Shown here: one piece after another, positions 47,947 through 57,146 of the stretch | Layout: every line of letters starts with the position of its first letter | How positions within the stretch are numbered: position 1 is the first letter of the stretch | Assembly (NCBI RefSeq): GCF_006476605.1 | Contig: NZ_ML636804.1 | Span: forward strand, 62,001-126,000 | From: Brucella gallinifaecis | Lineage (GTDB): Bacteria > Pseudomonadota > Alphaproteobacteria > Rhizobiales > Rhizobiaceae | Reading direction: 5' to 3' | DNA length: 64,000 nt | The notes under the pieces: model-generated | What the model was told of the DNA's origin: nothing | The model's database searches: none | What the model saw: only the letters and a program-made list of their open reading frames with translations | Translations under genes and position numbers: made by a program

Positions 47947-49701
47947 TTACGCATCAACAAAACTGTTGCAGGTATAGCTATTTAATCGACGACTATCGTC
48001 GAATCTTGCTCTGGGCACAGCCCGAAGCAAGTTTTTAGTATACTCGCTCTTTGGATCATTAAAGATTTCCTCTGTCTCCCCTTCCTCCACGATCTTGCCA
48101 AAACGCATAATGGCTACTCGATGAGCAAATTGTCTTACAGTGCTCAAATCATGGGTAATGAATAAGAAAGAGAGACCTTGTTCTGCCTGAAGATCCGCAA
48201 GCAAGTTAAGAATTTGCGCTCTGACTGACACATCAAGGGCGGACACAGCTTCATCGGCGACTATAAATTCAGGCTCTAAGGCGAGTGCGCGGGCAATTGC
48301 TACTCGTTGCCTTTGTCCGCCTGAAAACTGATGCGGATATCTTTTCGCTGCGGAAGGATCCAGCTCAACTCGGCGTAAAAGCTCTTCAACGCGGAACTCT
48401 CTCTCCTTGGCATCACCGATTCCATGGATCTCAAGTCCATCCGCAATTGCTTGCCCAACTGTTCGGCGAGGGTTCAATGAAGCGTAAGGGTCTTGAAAGA
48501 TAGTTTGAACTTTCTTACGAAAATCGAAAAGACTCTTTCCCTTAATGGAAGACACATCCTCACCACAGTACCGAATTTGCCCTGAGGTTGGCGTGTCAAG
48601 TCGAGCAACACAACGCCCTAAAGTGCTTTTACCGGAACCGGATTCCCCTATGAGAGCACAGGTTTTCCCACTCTCAACTGTAAGATTAATTCCGTCCACA
48701 GCACGTAAAATCTTGGGTTTTAAACTGAGTAGACCGGCTGAAAGAACATAGTGACGTGAAAGATCTGTGATCTCCAGCACGGGTCCCGCAGAGTCATTTT
48801 CGGAATCGGAAGCGGGAGATACTGTGATTGATGCATTAGCGTTATTTTTCGTGCGCCTATCGCCTGACGCCTCGCCAAAAATCGCTCCTTTATCGACCGT
48901 TGGAAAACGAAAGCCTTTTTTGGCGGGCATTTCAACGTCAGGAGCTGCGGCAAGCAAGGCTTTTGTATAGGGATGGGCTGCGTTTTCAAAAATGCTCTTA
49001 ACATCGCCTTGTTCGACAACTTTTCCGTTGTAGAGCACGATCACTCTATCTGCGATTTCGGCAACGACGCCAAGATCGTGAGTGACGAAAATTAACGCGC
49101 AACCCAGCTCTTTTTTCAGGTCATACAGAAGAGCGAGAACTTGCGCCTGTACGGTGACATCAAGTGCAGTCGTTGGTTCATCTGCTATGATGAGTGCAGG
49201 TTTTGCCGCACATGCAATAGCTAACATGACCCGTTGACGCATGCCCCCTGAAAGTTCATGTGGAAACGCTCTTTCTCTCAGCTTTGGGTCTGGAATACCT
49301 ACGCGTGTTAAAAGAGCAATAACGCGTGCACGGGCTTCTGATCGAGAAACCTGTGAGTTTAGCATAATCATTTCGCTTATTTGCTCACCCACGCGTTTCG
49401 AAGGATTGAGCGCTGTCATTGGTTCCTGGAAAATCATACTGATCTGGCCGCCGCGGATGTTACACATCCTGGCTTCCGAAGCGTTATCCATTCGACTGCC
49501 ACGAAACCAAATTTCGCCTTGTTGTTTGGCTGATTCATCCAGCAGGCCTATGACAGCTTTTCCCGTCACCGATTTACCTGAACCGGACTCGCCAACAAGA
49601 CAAACCGTTTCGCCAGGCTGAACATCAAAGCTTATGTGGTCGACTGCTGTAAAACTTCCGAAGCTGACAGATAGGTCACGGACCGATAGGAGAGACTTCA
49701 T
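47947..49701 (-). CDS. Oligopeptide ABC transporter, fused double ATPase (DppDF/GsiA-like)
   Basis: Product of 584 residues with two nucleotide-binding domains. The first has Walker A GESGSGKS near 37 and LSGGMRQRVMLAIA; the second has [12 protein letters not shown] near 353, [14 protein letters not shown] near 465 and VADEAVSALD. The linker (about 270-310) is Asn/Ser/Asp-rich. The last residues, RLNSYTCNSFVDA, look unlike the family and end at a MITE-related sequence, so the original C-terminus may have been changed. The stop of the gene lies beyond two permease genes, each overlapping by 4 bases. Confidence 0.93.
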   Translation of the reverse strand: MKSLLSVRDLSVSFGSFTAVDHISFDVQPGETVCLVGESGSGKSVTGKAVIGLLDESAKQQGEIWFRGSRMDNASEARMCNIRGGQISMIFQEPMTALNPSKRVGEQISEMIMLNSQVSRSEARARVIALLTRVGIPDPKLRERAFPHELSGGMRQRVMLAIACAAKPALIIADEPTTALDVTVQAQVLALLYDLKKELGCALIFVTHDLGVVAEIADRVIVLYNGKVVEQGDVKSIFENAAHPYTKALLAAAPDVEMPAKKGFRFPTVDKGAIFGEASGDRRTKNNANASITVSPASDSENDSAGPVLEITDLSRHYVLSAGLLSLKPKILRAVDGINLTVESGKTCALIGESGSGKSTLGRCVARLDTPTSGQIRYCGEDVSSIKGKSLFDFRKKVQTIFQDPYASLNPRRTVGQAIADGLEIHGIGDAKEREFRVEELLRRVELDPSAAKRYPHQFSGGQRQRVAIARALALEPEFIVADEAVSALDVSVRAQILNLLADLQAEQGLSFLFITHDLSTVRQFAHRVAIMRFGKIVEEGETEEIFNDPKSEYTKNLLRAVPRARFDDSRRLNSYTCNSFVDA

Positions 49702-50552
49702 TTTCTTAGCTCCGGATTTAAAATATCTTGGATGAAGTCACCGAGAAGATTGACAGCGAGCACGACCAGAAGAAGCGCACAAGCAGGAAAAATAATTGGT
49801 AATGGATTGATAAATATATAGTTTTTAAGCGTGCCAACCATTTGTCCCCAAGAGGAGATTGGTGGCTGAACCCCTAATCCTAAAAAGCTAAGACCCGCCT
49901 CCATCAGCAAGGCAAAAGAGAATGTCACAGAAGTTTGGACCGCTATAATGGAATATAGGTTTGGAAGTGCTTCAGTCCGAATGAGCCTTAATTTTCCTGC
50001 ACCTAATGATTTCGCAGCTAAAACATAATCGCGTGATCTTATACTTTTGGTCATATCAAATATAACGCGCACGAATTGTGGGCAGTAGATAAAACCAATG
50101 GTGAGTATCAGTGTTGGAAGACTGCCCCCGAAAAGCGCAAGGACAATGATTGCTACGAAAGTTTCAGGGATTGAAATCATCAGATCAATGATCCGCATGA
50201 GAGCTGCTTCGACCCGCGGTCCTGCAAACCCAATTGAGACGCCCACAATTGTCCCGATTGTCCCCGCGATTATCACGGCGGCAAAGGCAACACCCAACGA
50301 AATTTGTGCTCCATAGACGATCCTGGACAGAAGATCGCGACCCAGTTCGTCGGTTCCTAGCCAATGCTCTCTCGATGGGCTTGAAAGAATATTTAAAGTG
50401 TCGAGAGCCACGGGATCCTGCAATGGGAGAACCGTCGCAAAGGATGCTAGAAATATAACTGTCATCAAAAACAACATAGCCAGGATAGCTGGTATGTTTT
50501 TTACTTTAAAAAGCTCACCGGTAAGAATCATAAGTTTTCCAGAGATCATCAC
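49698..50552 (-). CDS. Oligopeptide ABC transporter permease (DppC-like)
   Basis: Inner-membrane permease of 284 residues with six helices. LSSPSREHWLGTDELGRDLL near 55-74 is the hallmark N-terminal motif of DppC/OppC proteins. The EAA loop is in LAAKSLGAGKLRLIRTEALP near 190. It overlaps both neighbours by 4 bases. Base composition is lower in G+C than the cyo region. Confidence 0.92.
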   Translation of the reverse strand: MMISGKLMILTGELFKVKNIPAILAMLFLMTVIFLASFATVLPLQDPVALDTLNILSSPSREHWLGTDELGRDLLSRIVYGAQISLGVAFAAVIIAGTIGTIVGVSIGFAGPRVEAALMRIIDLMISIPETFVAIIVLALFGGSLPTLILTIGFIYCPQFVRVIFDMTKSIRSRDYVLAAKSLGAGKLRLIRTEALPNLYSIIAVQTSVTFSFALLMEAGLSFLGLGVQPPISSWGQMVGTLKNYIFINPLPIIFPACALLLVVLAVNLLGDFIQDILNPELRK

Positions 50553-51499
50553 GCAGCCCTCAAACGTGGGTCAAAAATACTTTGAGTGAGGTCGATCAAC
50601 AGGCTTATGAGAATAAAAATCGCAAAAATTGCTAAAAGTGATCCTTGCATCAGTGGATAGTCTCTAGCAAAAGATGCGCTCACCAAAAGTGAACTAAGTC
50701 CCGGCCAATCGAACAGTGCTTCTATTATGACTGCCCCGCCAAGCAAACTCCCGGCACGAATTCCGACAATAGATATGACCGGTACCAAGGCGTTTGGCAG
50801 GGCGTGCCGGTTTAACGCCTGGCTGCGCGTAAGGCCTTTTGACCTCGCTAGAGCAACGTAATCTTTGTGCAGAATGTCAACCAGACTGGCGCGTGCGACC
50901 CGGCTGACAACTCCCATGAAATTGAGACCTATCGCCAAAGCTGGCATTACCAGGCATGATAGATGCAACCAGGGATCCTCTGCAAACGGAACAAATCCCG
51001 AAGGCGGCAATATCTGTAGCCAGACTCCAAATACCAAAACAAGCAATACTCCAGTCACAAAAACCGGGGCAGAAAAACCGATTGTGGCAATAAAGGAGGT
51101 CAAACCGCCAAGTAAGTTTCCGCGATTGCGAGCAGAGATGATACCCAGTGGAAGGCCGAGGATTACGGAAATCATCAACCCCGCTCCGATGAGCTCAAGG
51201 CTTCGCGGAATACGACGGAGCACTTCGCTCAAAACGGGTTCGCCGCTTCTGATCGAGACCCCCAAATCTCCATGAAGAAGCCTTTCCAGCCAAAAAAAGA
51301 ACTGCATCGGCAATGGTTTGTCCAGGCCCATTTCTTGCCTGACACGCATCACGACAGCAGGGTCGCCGCCGGCGCCTTCTCCCAGCATGATCATGACTGG
51401 ATCGCCTGGGATTAAGCGAACGATGAGAAAGATTGCGATTGCCGCCAATGCCAATGTTACGGCAGCAGACGCAGTACGTCGGTAGAAAAAGCTGAACAT
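50549..51499 (-). CDS. Oligopeptide ABC transporter permease (DppB-like)
   Basis: Inner-membrane permease of 316 residues. The start MFSFFYRRTASAAVTLAL leads into helix 1, FLIVRLIPGDPVMIMLGEGA near 25-45 is the DppB hallmark, and the EAA loop is in LARSKGLTRSQALNRHALP near 210. An intercistronic hairpin separates it from the binding-protein gene upstream. Confidence 0.92.
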   Translation of the reverse strand: MFSFFYRRTASAAVTLALAAIAIFLIVRLIPGDPVMIMLGEGAGGDPAVVMRVRQEMGLDKPLPMQFFFWLERLLHGDLGVSIRSGEPVLSEVLRRIPRSLELIGAGLMISVILGLPLGIISARNRGNLLGGLTSFIATIGFSAPVFVTGVLLVLVFGVWLQILPPSGFVPFAEDPWLHLSCLVMPALAIGLNFMGVVSRVARASLVDILHKDYVALARSKGLTRSQALNRHALPNALVPVISIVGIRAGSLLGGAVIIEALFDWPGLSSLLVSASFARDYPLMQGSLLAIFAIFILISLLIDLTQSIFDPRLRAA

Positions 51500-51514
51500 A
51501 AGCGCCTCAATGGC

Positions 51515-51540
51515 GCCCGACTTTTAAACAGAAGCCGGGC
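51515..51540. other. Intercistronic hairpin in the peptide ABC operon
   Basis: Stem GCCCGACTT (51515-51523) with AAGCCGGGC (51532-51540, one mismatch). The T-run lies on the plus-strand side, so for the minus-strand operon it is not a normal terminator. It probably protects the 3' end of the binding-protein mRNA, as REP hairpins do between malE and malF. Confidence 0.5.
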
Positions 51541-51549
51541 TTTTTTGTG

Positions 51550-51632
51550 CTACAGCATAATTCCTTAAGCCAGAAGAGATTGAGGTGAAATTATGCAGCA
51601 AATATAGCGTGTTAGAGCGTTTTCTAGGCGCC
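51550..51632. repeat. Rhizobial-type palindromic repeat, degenerate
   Basis: ACAGCATAATTCCTTAA, TGAAATTATGC and GTTAGAGCGTTTTCTAGGCG echo the repeats at 41250 and 58702. It lies between the binding-protein and permease genes. Confidence 0.5.
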
Positions 51633-51639
51633 TTGCACT

Positions 51640-53190
51640 CTAGCGGAAAGACATTGAGGGCAAACAAATCGCAGCCGCACTCTCATTAAGAGCTCCGGGG
51701 ATATGGACGTAACCCGAAACTTTACGGAGATAGGCCTGGGCTTGCTCTCTGAAGTTTATGAAAATCCACGGCATCGTTTCTAACAAACGTTCTTCTACTT
51801 TTTGATATATGAGTTTCCGCCGCTCAAGATCAGTTTCCGCCCTGCCTTCATCAAGCAAAGCTTCTAAAACATCATCCCTATAGCCAATCGGTTTTGCCCA
51901 ATATGTTGATGTTGAGCCGAAATAATAGCTATAGGCATCAGGGTCATTCAGCTTCATCGATACGCCATAAAGCATAGCATCGTAGTTGCCAGAGTTTTTA
52001 CGGTTAATAAGGTCCGACCATTCAACAAGTTTGATGGTCACATTTATACCTACCTGCTTCAAATTCGCCTGAAGTATCTGAGCTGTGGTCGTATAAACAC
52101 CCAATCCCTGAAATACGATAAGCTCCATGGACAGACCTTCAGCATATCCAGCTTCTTTAAGAAGTTTCTTGGCTTCTTCTAAATCCAGGGAGACACTGTT
52201 TTTTAAATCGGCATTATAAAATGGCGATTCTTCTGGGGTTGGCGCCCCGTAGATAGGCGCTCCATGACCAAAGAATGCAGCTCGAGAGACGGCTTCTCTG
52301 TCGATAGCGAATGCGATAGCTCTGCGCACCAATGGATTGTCCCATGGGCTTCGTGACGCATTAAACCAAATATTCATGAAACCGCCACTGGCAGAATCGA
52401 CTTTGAAATTAGGCATACGTCCAAGAACGTCAATGTCCTTCCATGGTACAAAGTCAATCATGTCAAGAGTGCCGCCCCGAAGTGCACTAACTCTCGCATC
52501 GTCGCTCTTGATCATTCGGAAATCCACACCGTCCAGCAGTGGCTGATCCTTGTGAAAATAGCTGTCATTCTTGAGCAATTTTGCCGATACGCCCGGCTCG
52601 TAAGACGCCAGATGGAATGGTCCCGTACCATTCGCATTGGCCTTTATATTCACACCTGAATTGACCCATGCTCTGGATAGAATTGCCGCTTCTGGAAGGG
52701 ATAGCACTGAGAGAAGAGAAACATTCGGCGCCACACTTTTTAACTCAATCGTCTGCGGATCCAGTATTTTGACAGACACATCATTGAGATAGTTTCGAAG
52801 TGTTGCTCCTGTAGCCTCGTTCTTTATTCTTTCGAGTGAAAAGAGAACATCGTCTGCCACAACGTCAGAACCGTCATGATACTTAACACCTTGGCGCAAT
52901 TTGAAGATGATCGTGGACGCATCTGGCTGCTCCCACGATTCTGCAAGCCCTGCTACCATATTGCCGTTCGTGTCATTGGTAACAAGCGTCGAATAAATCG
53001 AGCCAATAAGCACTTTCCATGCAGTTCCCCCGTAAACATGAGGATCCAGGTTTGTGACTTCGGTCACTGTACCATAGCGCAGAAGATTTCCGCGCCCCTG
53101 GCCAAAAGCTGGTACCGCACCGTTAGTGAGAACGAACCCGCCGATAGCGCATAAGCCAGATAGTGCAAATGTACGCCTTGTCAGTTCCAT
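51640..53190 (-). CDS. Family 5 peptide/opine-type solute-binding protein
   Basis: Periplasmic binding protein of 516 residues and first gene of the transporter. The N-terminus MELTRRTFALSGLCAIGGFV is a twin-arginine-like signal, so folded export is likely. LRYGTVTEVTNLDPHVYGG starts the mature protein, and VKYHDGSDVVADDVLFSLER near 100 is the SBP_bac_5 hallmark. Start ATG at 53190 follows GGAGGCAAAGAC; the open frame to 53220 was not used. Ligand specificity (dipeptide, opine or other) cannot be told from sequence. Confidence 0.9.
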   Translation of the reverse strand: MELTRRTFALSGLCAIGGFVLTNGAVPAFGQGRGNLLRYGTVTEVTNLDPHVYGGTAWKVLIGSIYSTLVTNDTNGNMVAGLAESWEQPDASTIIFKLRQGVKYHDGSDVVADDVLFSLERIKNEATGATLRNYLNDVSVKILDPQTIELKSVAPNVSLLSVLSLPEAAILSRAWVNSGVNIKANANGTGPFHLASYEPGVSAKLLKNDSYFHKDQPLLDGVDFRMIKSDDARVSALRGGTLDMIDFVPWKDIDVLGRMPNFKVDSASGGFMNIWFNASRSPWDNPLVRRAIAFAIDREAVSRAAFFGHGAPIYGAPTPEESPFYNADLKNSVSLDLEEAKKLLKEAGYAEGLSMELIVFQGLGVYTTTAQILQANLKQVGINVTIKLVEWSDLINRKNSGNYDAMLYGVSMKLNDPDAYSYYFGSTSTYWAKPIGYRDDVLEALLDEGRAETDLERRKLIYQKVEERLLETMPWIFINFREQAQAYLRKVSGYVHIPGALNESAAAICLPSMSFR

Positions 53191-53225
53191 GTCTTTGCCT
53201 CCTTGTTTTTGTTCCCGCATTATTT

Positions 53226-54407
53226 TTAAGGTAGATGATGAAGCAATTGATCGATTTCAGCTATATCATTGTAATAGCTGGGTGAAATTCTCAGACGTCC
53301 CCCTCGTTGAGCGAGATCTATGCCCGCCGCCTGAAGTTTTTTGTCAATATCTGCAGGACTTATTGAAGGGTGAAGGAATGAAAGATTCCCGGACCGCTCA
53401 TGATCCGCAAAGGGGCTAGAGATTTGATAGCCCTTCCTTTTTAGGCCTTCGGCTGCGTGCGAATTCAAGGAGTAGATGTGCTTTTCAATAGCACGGGGAG
53501 TGAGTTGGAGCTGTAAGTGAACAGCGGCATCAAGGCCCCATATGCCTGGGAAATTCACCAAGGCTTCTTCGAAACGACCCGCGTTAGGCCGATATTCCAA
53601 TAAATATTCAAGGTGATCTTCACCACGGTCTACAGAATGGTAACCGACAGATGGCGGATCGAGTAACTCCAGCACTTCTTTTCTACAGAAAAATATGCCT
53701 GTTCCCACCGGTGCCAGCATCCATTTGTGTCCACCGAATGCCATAAAATCAACCCCGTACTTGACGACGTCCATTTCCAAAGCACCAACCCATTGGATCG
53801 CATCGAGATTCAGCAGAACGCCATGCTCTTTGCACAGGGCGGAAGTCTGCTCCAGATCCTGACGGAAACCGTTTGTAAATTGCACTGCACTAAGAGATAC
53901 GAGGCGCGTTTTTTCGTCCATCAATGCACGGATATCATCGACAAGAACCCGGCCGTCACGGTTTTTCACCCACCGGATTGAAACACCTTTGGCAGCAAGC
54001 TTCATCCAGCAGTAAACATTGGATGGATACTCAAAGTCCGCAATGATGACATTGTCACCCTCGTTCCAACTCAGTCCGTTTGCGACATTCACCAGGCCTT
54101 CTGTGGTGTTTTTAACGAAAGCGATTTCACTGCGTTTTGCACCAATGAGCTTGGCAACGCGATCCTTGATCACCGTATCGGCATGGCTACACCAATGGGG
54201 ATAATCATTGCGTCCATTGTCACGACAGTTCTCTAAGAAGCGCTCTACCGACGCAACGACGGGCGAACTCAACGCGCCGATGGACGCATTGTTGAGGTAA
54301 ATCCTTTTATCTTTAATGGGAAACAACTTCCCGACATTACTGAATGAAACTCCAGAAATCCCATCCGGATCATCAGCGAATAAAGGCTTGGTGGGTGCAG
54401 CACGCAT
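53226..54407 (-). CDS. Class V aminotransferase-fold PLP enzyme
   Basis: Product of about 393 residues in the cysteine desulfurase / isopenicillin-N epimerase superfamily. YLNNASIGALSSPVV near 37 is the N-terminal motif, KNTTEGLVNVANGL near 98 the phosphate-binding region, and FGGHKWMLAPVGTG near 225 carries the PLP lysine. It lacks an obvious desulfurase cysteine loop, so epimerase, lyase or transaminase activity is possible. The frame extends to a GTG at 54458; a TTG at 54419 with AGGAGT upstream competes with ATG at 54407. It lies 35 bases upstream of the binding-protein start and may process the imported ligand. Confidence 0.85.
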   Translation of the reverse strand: MRAAPTKPLFADDPDGISGVSFSNVGKLFPIKDKRIYLNNASIGALSSPVVASVERFLENCRDNGRNDYPHWCSHADTVIKDRVAKLIGAKRSEIAFVKNTTEGLVNVANGLSWNEGDNVIIADFEYPSNVYCWMKLAAKGVSIRWVKNRDGRVLVDDIRALMDEKTRLVSLSAVQFTNGFRQDLEQTSALCKEHGVLLNLDAIQWVGALEMDVVKYGVDFMAFGGHKWMLAPVGTGIFFCRKEVLELLDPPSVGYHSVDRGEDHLEYLLEYRPNAGRFEEALVNFPGIWGLDAAVHLQLQLTPRAIEKHIYSLNSHAAEGLKRKGYQISSPFADHERSGNLSFLHPSISPADIDKKLQAAGIDLAQRGGRLRISPSYYNDIAEIDQLLHHLP

Positions 54408-54673
54408 TGCGATCGTCAAGATTGACTCCTGTCTATCAACGGCTGAGGTGACTCGCACCTTAAGCCGAGCAAAAATTCTCTATGGATTGTGGGACGTCGC
54501 CCGGCTGAACACTTTTCGCAGGTCAGATGATCCACGTAACGCTTGTATCAATTTATGGATACTGTATACTGGATCCAATCTATCGTTGCAAGCGCATTTG
54601 ATAACTTTTATGAAGCTGGCCAATCTGCTCTAAACAGATAACTACAATTAATTGGCAATTAGAGAGAATCGAT

Positions 54674-55345
54674 ATGACATCCATTCAACCTGCTATTGAG
54701 CGGCGCACGATTGCTTCGCAGGTTACCGAGCGTTTACGGTCCAAGATATTATCGGGAGAGCTCGCAATCGGTCAGCGGCTGAGGCAAGAGCAGCTTGCTG
54801 CAGAGCTTGGTGTCAGCCGGGTTCCTGTACGTGAAGCTCTGAACCAGCTTGAGGCTGAAGGGCTTATTCTTGTGGAAGCCAATAAGGGCGCCGTAGTTAA
54901 AGGAATTTCGGTTGAGGCGCTAAGTGAGATGTATGAGCTTCGTGCACATATTGAAGAGTGGCTTATTGCTCTTGCGATACCGCGCGCAAGCGAGGCGGAT
55001 TATGAAAGCGCTGCGCGTATTCTTGATGAAATGCTAAGTGAAAGCAGCCCGGTGCATTGGACAAGCCAGAATTGGAAGTTTCATGAGACGCTTTACCGGC
55101 CATCAGCGCGAACTCAGTCACTGGATATGCTCGATCGTTTGTATAAAAATACATATCGGCATTTTCCTGTTCCGGTTAGATTCACATTAGGAATTGAAGC
55201 AATGGATACTGAACACCGCGAACTTTTAGCGCTTTACAAAGCCAAAGACATCGTGGCGGCCCAAAAATACTTGCGGCAACATATAATGCGCGGAGCAAGC
55301 TCATTAGTTGAACGAATGCTGGCAGCCCAGAACACGGAAACATAA
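54674..55345 (+). CDS. GntR-family regulator, FCD (FadR-like) subfamily
   Basis: DNA-binding regulator of 223 residues. The winged helix domain (residues about 10-80) includes LGVSRVPVREALNQLEAEGL. The FCD effector domain begins MYELRAHIEEWLIALA near 88, with metal-binding-type His residues in FHETLYRP and REHxx-like DTEHRELLALY. FCD regulators usually respond to organic acids or amino acids. It is divergent from the aminotransferase gene across 267 bases that contain the semi-palindromic ATACTGTATACTGGATCC near 54559-54576, a candidate operator. It likely controls the transporter operon. Confidence 0.88.
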   Translation: MTSIQPAIERRTIASQVTERLRSKILSGELAIGQRLRQEQLAAELGVSRVPVREALNQLEAEGLILVEANKGAVVKGISVEALSEMYELRAHIEEWLIALAIPRASEADYESAARILDEMLSESSPVHWTSQNWKFHETLYRPSARTQSLDMLDRLYKNTYRHFPVPVRFTLGIEAMDTEHRELLALYKAKDIVAAQKYLRQHIMRGASSLVERMLAAQNTET

Positions 55346-55614
55346 GATGGGCTTGCTTCTTTCATGTGGTGATAAGGCATCGTTACCCACCAGACAATGC
55401 CCATCAGACAATGTGCAATGAGCTGAGAAATCTGGGCGCGGTTAGCGCTGCCTTATTGATGTATTTGCTGCAACGAACAGCAATGGGTTTGCAAGAGTTT
55501 CGGAGCTGGTTCTCTGCATCAATTTACAGAATATCCTTGGCGCTTGAAGCCCAGCCGAATATCGAAACAGTCATGGCATCGTGCCATAAAACCAGTCCCG
55601 GTTTTTATCCGCAC

Positions 55615-55692
55615 CTAGTGGATTGAATTTGACATTTGAATCACGGTTACCCTCACTGCCTGTTCAAATGTCAAATTCGTAAAATCCACTAG
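55615..55692. repeat. Long imperfect palindrome 1
   Basis: Arm CTAGTGGATTGAATTTGACA... (55615-55639) is complementary to 55664-55692, which ends ATCCACTAG, with 24 bases between. It could form a long hairpin in RNA or a cruciform. Confidence 0.8.
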
Positions 55693-55706
55693 AAACATAT
55701 ACTTGG

Positions 55707-55782
55707 CTAGTGGTTTTTGGATTCCAACATTTGCCCTCATGGGTGGAGTGGCGGGATGCAAATGTTGGAATCAAACCACTGG
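55707..55782. repeat. Long imperfect palindrome 2
   Basis: Left arm 55707-55734 (CTAGTGGTTT...CCAACATTTGC) and right arm 55758-55782 (GCAAATGTTGGAATCAAACC...). It shares the CTAGTGG end and the overall plan with palindrome 1, 15 bases away, so the two look like members of one repeat class. The 495-base gap 55346-55840 holds nothing else supportable. Confidence 0.8.
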
Positions 55783-55840
55783 CTCACTCATTTCTTCTCT
55801 TGATAAATCCATGCAAGTTATGCCCATCAATTAATTGAAT

Positions 55841-57040
55841 TTATGAGCCTTTACCCGGCAGTTTTCCATTAAGTACGACAGACGCGACGAGGCCGATCAC
55901 CAGCCCCCAGAATGCTCCGCCAATGCCGAGCAAACTGATATTCGCAGCAGATGCAAGAAAGGTAATGAGTGCAGCTTCTCGTGAACGAGCGTCTGCCATT
56001 GCACCGGCAAGGCTTCCCCCGATTGCCCCAAGCAGAGCAAGCCCCGCAAGTGTAGTGATGAATGTTGCGGGAAATGCCATAAATACCGCTGCGAGCGTTA
56101 CTCCAAACACCCCGACCAGAATATAAAAGCAACCCGCAGCTATACCGGCGATCCAACGTTTTGACGGATCTTCATGCGCTTCCCGACCTGTCGCAATGGC
56201 AGCGGTAATTGCTGCAATGTTAAATGCATGCGAGCCAAACGGGGCCATGATAAGTGAGCCCAGACCCGTTACCGTTACGATAGGGTTGGCACTTGTCTGA
56301 AACCCGTCATTTCGCAGTACCAGCATGCCGGGCATATATTGACCTGTTAAGGTGATAAGGAACAACGGCAGTGCGATACTGAGCGTGGCGTTCAGGCTAA
56401 ATTCTGGCATGGTGAAAACGGGAGCGGCCAGTTTCAATTCCAGATCAGATAGATCGACACGACCCTGCATCAGCAGGATAAAAAGCCCAATCACCAAGAT
56501 ACCAATGACTGCATATCGTGCGCAAAAACGCTTTAAAACGACATAGGCAGCAATCAGCGTGCCTACCAAAACGGGATCGACACTCACACTGCTGAATGCA
56601 CCTATTCCAAATTGCAACAATATGCCTGCAAGCAACCCTGAAGCTATGCCCGGAGGTATCAACCGGATGACTTTTTCAAAACACCCGGTAAGACCAAGCA
56701 GTACGAAGGCCACGGCTGAGATCATATATGCCCCGATTGCTTCTGCATAGGATGCCGTGGCGAGCGCAGTGACAAGGAACGCTGCGGCAGGTGTGGACCA
56801 TGCCGTTATGATTGGCTCACGATAACGCCAGCTTAGCAGCAAACCAGAAAGACCGACGCCGATCGAAATCGACCAGACCCAGGATGCGGTCAGTTCGGGG
56901 CTAAGATTGGCTATACGCGCCGCCTGAAAAACGAGAATAAACGTACCGCCATAATTAACGATGACTGAAATCAAGCCTGCAACAACAGGGTGGATGATAT
57001 CATTTATTCGGGCAGGCGTACGTGAAGAGGTGCAGGACAT
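55841..57040 (-). CDS. benE: BenE-family benzoate/proton symporter-like protein
   Basis: Inner-membrane carrier of about 399 residues with 10-12 helices. Family landmarks are AAFLVTALATASYAEAIGAY near 85, GIASGLLAGILLQFG near 130 and a central GSHAFNIAAITAAIATG near 265. ATG at 57040 follows CGGAGTAG; the open frame to 57190 was not used. Substrate is unproven; benzoate-pathway genes are absent here. It is divergent from a MocR regulator, which probably controls it. Confidence 0.88.
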   Translation of the reverse strand: MSCTSSRTPARINDIIHPVVAGLISVIVNYGGTFILVFQAARIANLSPELTASWVWSISIGVGLSGLLLSWRYREPIITAWSTPAAAFLVTALATASYAEAIGAYMISAVAFVLLGLTGCFEKVIRLIPPGIASGLLAGILLQFGIGAFSSVSVDPVLVGTLIAAYVVLKRFCARYAVIGILVIGLFILLMQGRVDLSDLELKLAAPVFTMPEFSLNATLSIALPLFLITLTGQYMPGMLVLRNDGFQTSANPIVTVTGLGSLIMAPFGSHAFNIAAITAAIATGREAHEDPSKRWIAGIAAGCFYILVGVFGVTLAAVFMAFPATFITTLAGLALLGAIGGSLAGAMADARSREAALITFLASAANISLLGIGGAFWGLVIGLVASVVLNGKLPGKGS

Positions 57041-57146
57041 GTTCGGGCTACTCCGGAAAAGCATATTCAAGCGATAGACAGGCTTGACTTTTAGATGCTC
57101 AATGGACTGATGTGCCCCTCCAATTACAGCAAGAGATACCATCCAT

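Noticed and set aside
55366-55626. Small plus-strand frame of 86 codons after the GntR gene
   Set aside because: No ribosome-binding site or recognisable protein, and its end runs into a palindrome.
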